A program made the translations under genes and the position numbers. From Paramylibacter ulvae (lineage in GTDB: Bacteria; Pseudomonadota; Alphaproteobacteria; Rhodobacterales; Rhodobacteraceae), in assembly GCF_014652655.1 (NCBI RefSeq), contig NZ_BMZF01000001.1, positions 186,001-250,000 on the forward strand: a stretch of DNA of 64,000 nucleotides. The letters are read 5' to 3'. The notes beneath the pieces were generated by a model. That model was not told where the DNA came from. It searched no databases and saw only the letters and a program-made list of their open reading frames with translations. Shown in pieces: positions 1 through 10,400 of the stretch (positions are counted from its first letter, which is position 1; every line of letters starts with the position of its first letter).

Positions 1-1424
1 TTGACTACAACGAAGAACGCGACCGTCTGTATTTTTCTGTTGAAAACAAATGGGCGAAAAACAAGGTCAACAAAGATGGCGATCGTTTCCGTATGAAAAA
101 CGCCGCTGATATGTTTTCAGCGGGTGATGTGGTTTTGGTGAAATCGGCGTTGAACGATGATCGCAGTGTGAAATCTTGGACCTTGCGCCAAGTGCCGAAA
201 ATCCAAGGTGGCTTTGTCGCGATGGACACAAACACGGGGCGCGTGTTGGCCATGCAGGGTGGTTTTTCATATCAGCACAGCGTGTTTAACCGCGCAACAC
301 AGGCACAACGCCAACCCGGTTCGGTGTTCAAACCGTTTGTATATGCCGCCGCCATGGATAGTGGATATTCCCCTGTGACCATTGTGGTTGACGCGCCGAT
401 CAAAATCAACACGCCACAGGGCTTGTGGACACCAAAAAATGCATCGAACAAATTCTATGGTCCCGCGCCATTGCGCGTGGGGATCGAACAATCACGTAAC
501 CTGATGACCATTCGTTTGGCACAGGATGTGGGCATGGGCGTTGTTGGCGGATATGCCGAACGCTTTGGCGTGTATGATCGCATGTCGCGTGTGTTGTCTG
601 GTGCGTTGGGTGCGCAGGAATCCACACTTTATAAAATTGTTTCATCCTATGCGATGTTTGCAAATGGTGGTGAGCGTATTCACCCCACATTGATCGATCG
701 CGTCCAAGATCGCAGTGGTAAAACGGTGTTTCGCCATGATGGCCGTGTATGTGCGGATTGTGGCCCCGGAGATTTGGCTGACGGACAAGGCGTAACCCTG
801 TCATCTGACAAAGAGCGCGTCATGGACGAAGTTACTGCCTATCGCATCACATCCATGATGCGCGGTGTAGTTGAACGCGGCACAGCACGCAAAACCGTGA
901 ACTTGGGCGTGCCAGTGGCGGGTAAAACAGGGACAACCAACGAAGCCAAGGATGTTTGGTTTGTTGGTTTCACCAGCAACATTGTTGCGGGCTGTTACAT
1001 GGGATTTGATACGCCTAAAACGCTGGGACGTGGTGCATCTGGTGGTGGCATGTGTGGCCCCGTATTCCAACAATTCATGGCCAAAGCTGTGCAAAAATAC
1101 GGTGCTGATAATTTTGAACAGCCAGATAATACCGTATTTTACAAATTCGACCGATTCAGCGGTGTACGCTTGCCCGATGATGCCACAGGCGATCACGTGG
1201 TGCGCGAATTGTTCCGCATCGGTGAAGATTTTGATGCAAACGGTTTGCTAGATTTTATCGACGGTGGATTTGAAGCCGAAACAAATATCGAAATTTTCAG
1301 CAACTTTAGCCGCAATACAACCACTACCAAAAAGGACAAAGTAGTGCGCACATCCACGGGCAAGAAAAAGAAAATCCCAGCCAAGGCCAGCTTTGGTTCA
1401 TTGTCCAGTGGCGGGCTCTATTGA
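1..1424 (+). CDS. mrcA: Penicillin-binding protein 1A, C-terminal part (5' end outside the window)
   Basis: This is the transpeptidase half of a bifunctional class A penicillin-binding protein that builds and cross-links peptidoglycan in the periplasm. The reading frame is open from base 3, so the gene starts upstream and the glycosyltransferase domain is not seen. The three penicillin-binding motifs are present in order: SVFK (serine codon at 321-323, in RQPGSVFKPF), SRN (GIEQSRNLM) and KTGT (AGKTGTTNEAKDVWFVGF). The tail after about base 1260 is basic and low complexity, ending in a Ser/Gly-rich stretch. prfB follows after 66 bases on the same strand. Assignment is firm for the family; PBP1A rather than another class A protein is inferred from length and context. 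Confidence 0.93.
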   Translation, partial: DYNEERDRLYFSVENKWAKNKVNKDGDRFRMKNAADMFSAGDVVLVKSALNDDRSVKSWTLRQVPKIQGGFVAMDTNTGRVLAMQGGFSYQHSVFNRATQAQRQPGSVFKPFVYAAAMDSGYSPVTIVVDAPIKINTPQGLWTPKNASNKFYGPAPLRVGIEQSRNLMTIRLAQDVGMGVVGGYAERFGVYDRMSRVLSGALGAQESTLYKIVSSYAMFANGGERIHPTLIDRVQDRSGKTVFRHDGRVCADCGPGDLADGQGVTLSSDKERVMDEVTAYRITSMMRGVVERGTARKTVNLGVPVAGKTGTTNEAKDVWFVGFTSNIVAGCYMGFDTPKTLGRGASGGGMCGPVFQQFMAKAVQKYGADNFEQPDNTVFYKFDRFSGVRLPDDATGDHVVRELFRIGEDFDANGLLDFIDGGFEAETNIEIFSNFSRNTTTTKKDKVVRTSTGKKKKIPAKASFGSLSSGGLY

Positions 1425-1490
1425 TGCGGTTGCTCTTTACCTAATGGGCGCGAATGGCTAGAAAGATGGTTCATAATACGGACCAGAATA

Positions 1491-2615
1491 ATGCGTGCAG
1501 AAATCGAAAACCTTGTTGGTGAAATCAATAAATCGCTAGAGCTGTTGAAACAGCGCATGGATTGGGACACTGCCGAATATCGCATGGAAGAATTCAATGC
1601 GCTGTCCGAAAATCCTGACCTGTGGAACGATCCTGCCAAGGCGCAAAAATTGATGCGCGAACGCCAGATGTTAGCGGATGCAATTGACGGGTTTAAAAAC
1701 CTGTCCCAAGATCTGGCCGATAATATTGAATTGATCGAACTTGGCGAAATGGAAGAGGACCAAGAAGTCATCGACGAGGCAGAAGCCGCCATTCGAAAGG
1801 TTCAAAAAGAATCCGCCAAACAAGAGATCGCCGCGTTGTTAAGCGGCGAAGTGGATGGCAACGATACGTTCCTTGAAATTAACGCGGGCGCGGGTGGTAC
1901 AGAAAGCTGTGACTGGGCATCAATGTTGGCGCGCATGTATGTGCGATGGGCGGAAAAACAGGGTTATTCCGTGGACGAAGTTGCCTATAACGCTGGGGAT
2001 GAGGCGGGGATTAAATCCGTCACCTATCAGATCAAGGGCGATAACGCCTATGGCTGGATGAAAACCGAAAGTGGTGTGCATCGTTTGGTGCGCATTTCAC
2101 CATTTGATTCAAACGCAAAACGCCACACATCGTTCAGCTCTGTTTGGGTTTACCCTGTGATTGACGACAATATCGAAATCGAGATCAACCCATCCGATTT
2201 GCGTGTTGATACGTTTCGCGCATCGGGTGCAGGTGGCCAGCATGTGAATAAAACCGATTCCGCGGTGCGCATGACCCATATCCCCACAGGGATCGTTGTG
2301 CAGGCATCGGCGAAATCACAGCACCAAAACCGCGCCACATGTATGAACGCGCTAAAATCGCGTCTGTATGAAATTGAATTGCGTAAACGCACCGAAGGCA
2401 TCCAGGAAGCCCATGATAACAAGGGTGACGCGGGGTGGGGCAACCAAATCCGTTCCTATGTCTTGCAACCCTATCAAATGGTGAAAGATTTGCGTACCAA
2501 TGTGGAAACATCCGACAGCCAAGGCGTGCTGGATGGCGATTTGGATCAATTCATGGCGGCAGCATTGGCGCTGGATGTATCTGGTAAAACACGTGCGGAG
2601 GCACAAGAAGGGTAG
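1491..2615 (+). CDS. prfB: Peptide chain release factor 2
   Basis: RF2 recognises UGA and UAA stop codons in the ribosomal A site and triggers peptide release. The 374-residue product carries the SPF stop-codon recognition motif ([16 protein letters not shown]) and the catalytic GGQ loop ([15 protein letters not shown]). The N-terminus [15 protein letters not shown] matches where RF2 normally begins, and the frame is continuous, so the autoregulatory +1 frameshift found in Escherichia coli prfB is absent here. The ATG is preceded only by a weak purine-rich stretch. The next gene starts five bases after the stop. Confidence 0.97.
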   Translation: MRAEIENLVGEINKSLELLKQRMDWDTAEYRMEEFNALSENPDLWNDPAKAQKLMRERQMLADAIDGFKNLSQDLADNIELIELGEMEEDQEVIDEAEAAIRKVQKESAKQEIAALLSGEVDGNDTFLEINAGAGGTESCDWASMLARMYVRWAEKQGYSVDEVAYNAGDEAGIKSVTYQIKGDNAYGWMKTESGVHRLVRISPFDSNAKRHTSFSSVWVYPVIDDNIEIEINPSDLRVDTFRASGAGGQHVNKTDSAVRMTHIPTGIVVQASAKSQHQNRATCMNALKSRLYEIELRKRTEGIQEAHDNKGDAGWGNQIRSYVLQPYQMVKDLRTNVETSDSQGVLDGDLDQFMAAALALDVSGKTRAEAQEG

Positions 2616-2620
2616 TTAGT

Positions 2621-3958
2621 ATGAAGCTTGATCCAGCAATTTTTGCCAAGAGCCACGATGTTTCGGCGGCTTGTATATTTGCGGACGGGCTTCCTATTCT
2701 TGATGACGACGCATTGATTAAGTCAATTGTTGCGGCATTTCCAAATCAACGGTTTGGCCAAAAATACGGTGGATCGGCGACGGGCAATGATCTGCATTTC
2801 ACGATTGGCGATTGTTTCGTAAAAATCGCATTGCACAACGAAAAATTGGCGAAAAACACGTTTCAAGAAGCGTTGAACTCGCCATTTAACAAATCACTGG
2901 CCGTGGATTTTGAAACACTAATAGATGCGCATAAAACCCATGCGTTAATCCACGTTGGCACGGGAGCAGGTGTTGCACCCGTTCTTGATGATATGCCAGA
3001 TGATGTCTTGGCGATGCTGCAATCCATTGATAAAACGGATAATTCTAGTGGAAAAGAAACGCAAGACAGCTATGGCTTTCGCTTAAATCTGCTGTTGAAA
3101 GTGGTGGCATTCGTGAACCATGCCCATGAACCGAGCCTTGTACACTGGATGGCATCACAACATTTATTGACCGCCAGCGGTTTTGAAATCGCGACGCGTG
3201 AAAAGTTCCCGATATTTCTGTTCACACATCCAAAACTGTTTGGATCAAATGACCCAGAGACAGGCAAACAGCTCATCGGTGCACGGTTCATGAATTCAGA
3301 AAAATTCATAGGGAAAAACCTGGTGTTTGAACAATCCCCGCTTGGTTTGAAACCGTTGTTGGAATTGTCTCTGATGTTTATGCAATATTGCCGACAGTTA
3401 GGAACCATTCCAAAACATGGCGAAAGCTTTGGTCGTTCTGCGCATGAGGTTATTCATGTGTACCACCAAGACAAAACCAGCACCGATCCATTTGGTGCTG
3501 TGCATTTGCGTGTCACCAGACATGCCGATCTTCCTGATGATTATGTGCCCGTGGAACCAACGGCACCTGATGTCACAGAATCGCAAGATATGTCAGAAAT
3601 GGCTTTGGTAACGGCAGAAGTTGGTGTTAACGTTGACGGAACAGCTAAACGAAAGATTACCATGAGCGATGCGCCCAAAAGTTATCCTGATTTTGATCGT
3701 GCCGAAGACGAGTTGAGGTCACTGTTTCGCAATATCGATGATGGGAACGGCACAACCACCCAAACCATCGACGAAGTTAGCGATAATGACACTGCGAAAA
3801 AGGGCGGTTTTTTAAGCGGATTATTTGCCAAGAAAGAAAAGCCAGCACCAGAACCGAGCAAAGGTGTGATGGCGCATGTCCACAAATTTTTCACTTTGCT
3901 TTTGTTATTGATGGCTGCTGTTCTGGCCTATCTTATGATCCCACAATTGTTGGGATAA
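2621..3958 (+). CDS. Unrecognised protein with one C-terminal membrane helix
   Basis: I do not recognise this 445-residue protein. Residues 1 to about 285 look like a globular, mixed hydrophobic domain with three or four cysteines. Residues about 290-410 are acidic, rich in Asp, Glu, Thr and Pro and probably disordered. The last 25 residues (FFTLLLLLMAAVLAYLMI in part) form a single hydrophobic helix preceded by Lys and His, so the protein is probably tail-anchored in the inner membrane with the bulk in the cytoplasm. No signal peptide is visible. It starts five bases after prfB, which suggests cotranscription, and ends at a hairpin shared with the convergent bactofilin gene. Codon use looks like its neighbours. 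Confidence 0.8.
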   Translation: MKLDPAIFAKSHDVSAACIFADGLPILDDDALIKSIVAAFPNQRFGQKYGGSATGNDLHFTIGDCFVKIALHNEKLAKNTFQEALNSPFNKSLAVDFETLIDAHKTHALIHVGTGAGVAPVLDDMPDDVLAMLQSIDKTDNSSGKETQDSYGFRLNLLLKVVAFVNHAHEPSLVHWMASQHLLTASGFEIATREKFPIFLFTHPKLFGSNDPETGKQLIGARFMNSEKFIGKNLVFEQSPLGLKPLLELSLMFMQYCRQLGTIPKHGESFGRSAHEVIHVYHQDKTSTDPFGAVHLRVTRHADLPDDYVPVEPTAPDVTESQDMSEMALVTAEVGVNVDGTAKRKITMSDAPKSYPDFDRAEDELRSLFRNIDDGNGTTTQTIDEVSDNDTAKKGGFLSGLFAKKEKPAPEPSKGVMAHVHKFFTLLLLLMAAVLAYLMIPQLLG

Positions 3959-3984
3959 AAAAAGCCCATCCAAATGGACGGGCT
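3957..3984 (-). terminator. Rho-independent terminator of the bactofilin operon
   Basis: A nine-base-pair stem (arms 3963-3971 and 3976-3984, loop AAAT) is followed on the minus strand by seven Ts at 3963-3957. On the minus strand the single mismatch becomes a G-T wobble, so the structure works best for leftward transcription. It lies directly between two convergent genes. Confidence 0.85.
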
Positions 3985-4008
3985 GTTTCAATGCGATGTT
4001 ATAAAACC

Positions 4009-4515
4009 TTAGGCGTCTTTTGCGGCCACCTTGCCAGATGTTTTGGCAACGGTTGCATTCAACGGATCGTCTTGGCGTGTGACTGAACCCTCAAAATGTG
4101 CGCCGCTTTCAATTGCGATTGTTTTGTGGATGATATCACCCTTTACATCGGCTGTTGATGTCAAACGCACCTTAAGACCGCGCACGCGGCCAATGATACG
4201 ACCATTGATCACCAAATCATCGGCGATCACTTCGCCTTTTACGGTTGCGCCTTCGCCAATCGTCAACAAATGAGCGCGAATGTCGCCTTCGACCGTGCCT
4301 TGAATTTGGATATCACCAGAGGTTTTCATGTTCCCCTTAATCGCCAAATCCGCAGACAATGTGGACGCTGGCGGCTTTGCCTTTGGCGCAACAGGAGCAG
4401 GGGATGCAGATGACGATGGTGTCACGGCTGGCTTGCTTGCCGGCGCAGGTGATGTGTCTGACTTTGCAGGTGCCGCATCTTTTGCTGGTGCGTTGATTTT
4501 GCTTTTGGAAAACAT
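4009..4515 (-). CDS. Bactofilin family cytoskeletal protein
   Basis: Bactofilins are small beta-helical proteins that polymerise without nucleotide and recruit cell-wall enzymes to defined sites. The 168-residue product has an Ala/Pro/Ser-rich disordered N-terminus (residues about 5-50), then the repeating beta-helix core that starts at STLSADLAIKGNMKTSG and runs through GEGATVKGEVIADDLVINGRI to FEGSVTRQDD, and a short C-terminal tail. The ATG overlaps the stop codon of the upstream M23 peptidase gene by one base (TAATG), so the two are translationally coupled. The pairing of a bactofilin with an M23 peptidase is known from stalked and budding alphaproteobacteria (BacA with LmdC), and the same partnership is inferred here. 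Confidence 0.93.
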   Translation of the reverse strand: MFSKSKINAPAKDAAPAKSDTSPAPASKPAVTPSSSASPAPVAPKAKPPASTLSADLAIKGNMKTSGDIQIQGTVEGDIRAHLLTIGEGATVKGEVIADDLVINGRIIGRVRGLKVRLTSTADVKGDIIHKTIAIESGAHFEGSVTRQDDPLNATVAKTSGKVAAKDA

Positions 4516-5843
4516 TAGTTTACTGACCTCATATAATTCGCTGGATTAACAGCTTTGCCGCCGACGCGGATTTCATAATGTAGATGAACGCCCGTGCTGC
4601 GTCCAGTGTTACCCATATCACCTATACGATCACCACGTGAAACACGCTGTCCATTTTTAACGCGAATTGCGTTTAAATGAGCATAAAATGTTTCGAAACC
4701 TTGACTGTGGCGCACTTTAACCAAGTTACCATAACCGCTTTGACGACCTGCGAATGTCACAACACCGTCAGCGGTTGAAACGATTGGCGTGCCGCGCGGG
4801 CCTGCCATATCGCGACCCTTGTGCAAACGACGACCACCTGTTTTTGGGTCACTACGATATCCAAATCCGCTGGTATAGCGAAAGCTGCCCGCGACAGGAT
4901 GTGCCAATGGCACCTTGCGCGCGGCCAATTTCAACAAATTAACGCGATCCAAATCTTTTAACAATTTGTTGGCGCGATTTGAAATTTGATCGTCAAATAT
5001 GCTTTTGGATGACACAACAAGCGGCGTCATTGGGCCACCTGTGCCTGAATATCCACGGCTTACTTCGTTGATGAGGTTGTCAACGCTGATGCCGCTTCGG
5101 TTTAGGTTTGATTTCAATGGGCCAAGGGACACATCCACGGCCTCTTCAAGGCGGGCAAAGATTTGATCGCCGCGTTCTTGCAACAAGCGTGAATCAAATT
5201 CCATTTCGGCAACGCGGTCTTTTAGCGCCTTATGTTCCATCAAAACCGCATCGCGTTCTTGGCTTGTCGTGCCAAGCGCGTCGGTGACAAACGACAGGGT
5301 GGTTTGCACATCCTCGGCATTGCCAATGCGATTGTCGATGCTGCCAGAAACAGTTTGCAATTCATTCAACAATGAATCTGATTTTTTCTGTGCGATATCA
5401 CGATCTTTGACAGCGGCTTGTAATTTGCGCTGCATAATCTTGATGCCGGTCGCCAATTCGCGGCGTTCTTCTTCGGCTTCGAGCAGATCGGATTGTTGTT
5501 CTGAAATTTGTTCAAGTGCGATGTAAAACCGTTCTTGTGCGGTTTGTGCCTCTAATGCGCGCTGATCGCGTTCACCAGAAATTTGTTCCAAACGATCCTG
5601 AAACGCAATTTGAATAACTGCAGATTGTTTTCCTTCGGAATTTGCCGTCAGTTTATCAATTAACAACGCGGATGATGCGATCACACTCCAACACACCGTC
5701 ACAGCAATAGCCGCACCAATGGTCGTCTGTGCCAGTGGCGACAAACGGACGTAGCGAGTTGATTTATCTGATCTCAAATAAATACGTTGTTCAGGAACTT
5801 GATTTCCCAATGCGCGATTTAATGAAACAAATAGTCTTTTCAT
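4515..5843 (-). CDS. M23 family metallopeptidase with N-terminal membrane helix and coiled coil
   Basis: This 442-residue protein is a LytM-type peptidoglycan endopeptidase candidate. A basic N-terminus (MKRLFVSLNRALG) is followed by one membrane helix at about residues 40-65, a long Glu/Gln-rich coiled-coil region at about 70-220, and the M23 domain at about 310-440. The zinc ligands of an active enzyme are all visible: His341 and Asp345 in HKGRDMAG, His389 in YAHLNAI, and His420/His422 in HLHYE. I chose the ATG at 5843 because it is preceded by a GAGG-CTGGGGA stretch and gives a standard signal-anchor; an in-frame start 25 codons further upstream is possible. The stop overlaps the bactofilin ATG. 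It probably acts on the periplasmic wall at sites marked by that bactofilin. Confidence 0.93.
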   Translation of the reverse strand: MKRLFVSLNRALGNQVPEQRIYLRSDKSTRYVRLSPLAQTTIGAAIAVTVCWSVIASSALLIDKLTANSEGKQSAVIQIAFQDRLEQISGERDQRALEAQTAQERFYIALEQISEQQSDLLEAEEERRELATGIKIMQRKLQAAVKDRDIAQKKSDSLLNELQTVSGSIDNRIGNAEDVQTTLSFVTDALGTTSQERDAVLMEHKALKDRVAEMEFDSRLLQERGDQIFARLEEAVDVSLGPLKSNLNRSGISVDNLINEVSRGYSGTGGPMTPLVVSSKSIFDDQISNRANKLLKDLDRVNLLKLAARKVPLAHPVAGSFRYTSGFGYRSDPKTGGRRLHKGRDMAGPRGTPIVSTADGVVTFAGRQSGYGNLVKVRHSQGFETFYAHLNAIRVKNGQRVSRGDRIGDMGNTGRSTGVHLHYEIRVGGKAVNPANYMRSVN

Positions 5844-6032
5844 TCCCCAGCCTCTTGATTTTTTGCTTGGCCTAGTTACCCCGCCACAGTCTTTACGGAA
5901 TGGAACATGTTCAATCAAACAGTTTTTACCAGTGTTTCAAAAAACGCCGCGATATACGGGTAAATAAGCGGGATTTTGCCACTTTGCGCTGGGTGACCAA
6001 GCACAACGCCAAAACTGTAATTTGAAATTGGC

Positions 6033-6845
6033 CTAGCTCACGGCGACGGGCCAATAAAAATCAAGCGGTATTCCTGCCTCTGCGCGCTTTTCATCATTGA
6101 AAGGTGGTTTCAATCCACCGGGGAAATATTCGCCGACCAAGCGGTGGAATTCAATCTTGGGATCTTTGTCGTGGCGACCACATAAAAAGTGAAACCATTT
6201 GGAACCATAGGCCACATGCCCAACCTCTTCGCCGTAAATAGTTTCCAGCGTTGCAACGGTTTTGTCATCGCCGACCTTGTTAAACATGTCGATCATGCCA
6301 GGGGTCACGTCCAAACCGCGCGCTTCCAACACCATCGGCACAATTGCAAGGCGGCCCATAAAATCGGTGGCGGTGGATTGCGCGGATCGCCACATGCCCA
6401 AATGGGCAGGGATTTCACCATAAAAGCTGTCCATGTCATGCAAACGATCACATAACAGATTGAAATGTTTCGATTCCTCTGCCGCGGCCTTAACCCAATC
6501 GTCAAAATATCCCCGTGGCATATCAACATGGGCAAAGCGAGGGATGATATCCCAGTGTAAATCAACCGCGTTCAATTCGATATGTGCGATCGCATGAAGC
6601 AACGCCGCACGACCCTTGACCGATCCGGTTTTGCGCTTTGGCATTTTGTTGGGGGGCAACAATTCAGGGGCATCAGGGCGCGATGGCACATCGGGGGGCG
6701 TTGCATTACCAATTTCAAGTGGGTTGTTATCAGCAACTGAATCAAACCACATCTTGGCAGCGGCGAGCGATTTTTGCGTCTTTTCATGCCCATCTTTGGT
6801 GGTAAGTACATCCACCGCTAATTCGGTTAGTGTCGGGCGCGTCAT
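6033..6845 (-). CDS. DUF455 (ferritin-like) family protein
   Basis: The 270-residue product belongs to the DUF455 family, whose function is not established. It has the pattern of a ferritin-like four-helix bundle with acidic and histidine residues at the expected places: HAIAHIELNAVDLHWD, AAEESKHFNLL, LEARGLDVTPG and YGEEVGHVAYG. This suggests a di-metal centre; catalytic activity is inference only. The start overlaps the stop of the peroxiredoxin gene by four bases (ATGA), so the two are one operon. That link makes a role in iron or oxidative-stress handling plausible but not proven. Confidence 0.88.
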   Translation of the reverse strand: MTRPTLTELAVDVLTTKDGHEKTQKSLAAAKMWFDSVADNNPLEIGNATPPDVPSRPDAPELLPPNKMPKRKTGSVKGRAALLHAIAHIELNAVDLHWDIIPRFAHVDMPRGYFDDWVKAAAEESKHFNLLCDRLHDMDSFYGEIPAHLGMWRSAQSTATDFMGRLAIVPMVLEARGLDVTPGMIDMFNKVGDDKTVATLETIYGEEVGHVAYGSKWFHFLCGRHDKDPKIEFHRLVGEYFPGGLKPPFNDEKRAEAGIPLDFYWPVAVS

Positions 6846-7300
6846 AAATCTTTGACCGCCAGCAATACGGATTCAACATGATCTGGAACTTTGACCTTGC
6901 GCCATTCCTGAACCAATTCACCATCTGTGTTGAACAAAAACGTGGATCGTTCGATCCCCATGAATTTTTTGCCATACATGTTTTTTTCTTTCCAAACGCC
7001 GAATGTTTCGCACAGATCGGTGTGTTCGTCTGATAACAGGGGGACGGTCAAATCTTGTTTGGCAACGAATTTATCATGTGATGAAACGCTATCCTTGGAC
7101 ACGCCGTAAACCACTGTGTTTAAATCGGAAAATTCCTGTTTCATATGCGAAAAACCGATGGATTCTTTGGTGCAACCGGGTGTGTTATCACGCGGGTAGA
7201 AAAATAAAACCACGTTTTTCCCTGTCAACTTTGACAGGTCCACATCACCACCGCCGTCACGCGGGAGGGTTACGTTAGGCAATTTTTGACCTATATGCAT
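6842..7300 (-). CDS. bcp: Thioredoxin-dependent peroxiredoxin, BCP type
   Basis: A 152-residue atypical peroxiredoxin that reduces hydrogen and organic peroxides in the cytoplasm. The peroxidatic cysteine is Cys43 in YPRDNTPGCTKES. The nearby second cysteine of Escherichia coli BCP is missing (SIGF follows), but Cys97 in TDLCETFGVW is present, as in many alphaproteobacterial members, and may act as the resolving residue. The C-terminal part (YGKKFMGIERSTFLF) is typical. It is the first gene of a leftward pair with the DUF455 gene and shares a 110-base divergent promoter region with the YhdP-like gene. Confidence 0.93.
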   Translation of the reverse strand: MHIGQKLPNVTLPRDGGGDVDLSKLTGKNVVLFFYPRDNTPGCTKESIGFSHMKQEFSDLNTVVYGVSKDSVSSHDKFVAKQDLTVPLLSDEHTDLCETFGVWKEKNMYGKKFMGIERSTFLFNTDGELVQEWRKVKVPDHVESVLLAVKDL

Positions 7301-7410
7301 CTATATCATCCTTTTTACATGGCGCGCTGTGCGAACTGTCGTAAAATGCAATAGTGTAGCATTTTTAGAAATGCCACCAAAAATACGCTAGGAACCCAGT
7401 TGGGACACCA

Positions 7411-10400
7411 ATGACCAAAGACACCGCCGTTGCTCCGCGCAAACGGAAACATCCGTTTTTGCATTTTATCGGATTCTGCTGTTCGGTAACAATAACGGCT
7501 GTTGTTATTGCGTTGTTATTTATTGGTTTTCTTTATCTACGATTTTCAACAGGGCCAGTTGAACATCCCAAATTAGTGGAATTTGTCGAAAACCGCATCA
7601 ACCGTGAAATCAACGGATCGCAGGTGGAAATCGGCCAGTTTCAAATCCATGCCAAGGATTTGGATCAGGCCGTAAATATTCAACTAAGAGATGTTGCACT
7701 GAAAAATGCCCAAGGTGCAAATATGTTATCGTTCCCCTTGGCCGAGCTCGCATTTTCCAGCATGGCAGCGGTACGTGGCGCAGCGCGACCAGAGGCATTG
7801 CGCATCCAAGAAATGAACCTGTCAGTCATTCGCCACAAAGATGGATCATTTAATTTTCAAACTAAAACAGAAACATCTGATATTGAATTCAATTCGATTG
7901 ATAACATTCTGAATTCATTCGCTAAAATTGAATGGCTGCAAGACCTTCAAACGATTGAATTTGTTGATACCAAAGTACGATACGATGATCGGTTTTCGGG
8001 CCAACAATATACGTTTGATCGTGCAAATGTGAGCCTGACACGTACACAAGATTTATTTGATTTGCACAGCGATCTGGAACTTGAACAAGACGAAAACGCA
8101 AACACGACGTTACAAATTTCGCTGCGCCATCGTTTGGGCGCTGATACAAGCCAGCTAAAGGTTGGGTTCGATAATGCCAGCCCCGTACAATTGGCGGGAC
8201 AGGTGCGCGCGCTTGGTTGGTTGCGTGGGGTTGATGCGGTGGCGTCTGGGTCTTTTTTATTGGAATTGGCGCAATCGGAAATAGTCAAGGATTTTTCTGG
8301 TGTGCTTGATCTGACGAACGGGCGCGTGCGGGGATTGCTTGATGAAACAACGCCAAAATTTGATCGGATCAAGGCGTATTTCAATTACCAAGGTGACGCC
8401 GAGCGGTTCACTTTTGACAGCATAGAAATTGACGCGCCGCGTTTGAAACTGGCGGCGGTTGGCGATGCAATATTGCTACGTGATGATTTGGGCGAAATCG
8501 AAATTTTGCAAACTGATCTGAATGTGTCTCAATTAAACTTTGCCGATCGTGAAGTGTTTTCCAAAACACTGGCGTTTCAAACTGCGCATATCAATGCAGA
8601 TTTTCACATTGGTAAACACCGCGTGCATGTTTCAAATGCTTTTTTGAAAGACGAAAAAACCAGCTATTTTGTAAAAGGGTCATCGTGGATAAACGAAGAT
8701 ATTTGGCAGAGCAGTTATCAATTTCGCGTCGATGAAATCGGGGTTAATCGTCTGATCTCACTGTGGCCAATAGAGGCGGCGACAAAGACACGCGATTGGA
8801 TTGCAAAAAACATAACCAAGGGCATGGTAAGGGGGTTAAACGGGCACATATTGTTGCGTGATGGTTCGCCCAATTTGGAAATGAATTTCTTGGCGAGTGA
8901 TGTGGATGCCAAATTCATGCGCACCATGCCGCCCTTGCAATCGGCGACGGGCGTGGGCCGTTTGACCGAAACCGCGTTTTCAATTCAACTTGCAGATGGG
9001 CATGTGACAACCCCGCGTGGTGAAAACGTGGATTTGGCAGGATCAACGCTCACCATTCCACAAATCACGGCAAAGCCCGCGTTAGCAAAGATTGACCTGA
9101 AAACCCAAGGCAGCATTTTGGCCGCGCTTGAACTGTTGAACGTTGAACAGTTTCAATTCATTGACAAGGTTGGTTTGCAAACCGACGTGGCACAGGGGAA
9201 TTTGCGTACGAATGGAACATTACATGTGCCATTGGCCAAAACCACAACAACCAAGGAGTTGTTTATAGAATTCAATGGTGACATTCAAAACCTTAGCACC
9301 GAAAAACTGGTCGCGGGGAAAACGATCACCGCCAAAAGTGTTGCATTAAATGTTGATAACGCGGGCATGTCGCTGCAAGGGCCTATTCGATTTGATGGGA
9401 TCGATACCACCACAAAATGGCATATGGAATTTGGACAAGGTAAATCGCAAAACATCACGTCTACCATGCAGCTTGATCAGGCAAGTCTGCGCAAGTTCAA
9501 CGTTAATTTCCCAAAGGGAAGCATTGATGGGCGCGCCCCAGCGAAAATTGATATTACTCTGAATGCAGGTCAGGCCGCCGATTTCCAATTGCAAAGTAAC
9601 CTTAAAGGGTTGGCGATGAACGTACCCACATTGGGATGGCGAAAAGGAGCAAGTTCTTCGGGTGATTTACGCGTGAGCGGATCGCTTGGTCAAAATCCCA
9701 AAATTGATCAATTTGCATTTTCCGCAGATGGATTGGCGGCAAAGGGTACGGTTGATCTTGGCGATAAAGGTACATTCAAAAGCGCCCAATTTGATGAAAT
9801 TAAGGTCGGCAATTGGTTTGATACATCCGCCACAGTTGTCGGGCGGGGTGCAGGGGCGAGTAAGATTTTGCTCAATGGTGGACGCGCCGATATGCGCCGC
9901 TTTCAGTTTGGCAATGCGAGCGGTGGTGGCGCGATCGATGTAAGCCTTGATCAATTGGTGATTACCGATGCAATCACGTTGCACAACCTGCGTGCAACGC
10001 GCGGCGCGGGCGCATCCGCGATTGGAAAATTTACCGCCAGCTTAAATAACCAAGCCAACATCGCTGGGACATTTCAAAATGGACAATATGGGACCAGCAT
10101 TCGCATTCAATCCAGCGATGCTGGGGGCACGTTGCGCGGGGGTGGCGTGATGCAAACCTATCGCGGAGGTGATTTGATCCTCGAAATCGCACCACAACAA
10201 CAGGACGGGAATTTCAGAGGTAAATTTTCAATCGACGGTGGTCGCATGGTACAAAGCAATGGAATGACATCGTTAATGAATGCCATGTCGGTTGTTGGGT
10301 TATTGCAGCAAATGAAATCCAAAGGTATCCATTTTGACAAAATCATTGGTAATTTTGCGATCACGCCTAAAAATATCCAGCTACAAAATATCAGTGCGGT

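Noticed and set aside
1425-1580. Programmed frameshift in prfB
   Set aside because: The reading frame is continuous from the normal start through the GGQ motif; no in-frame UGA is present near codon 25.
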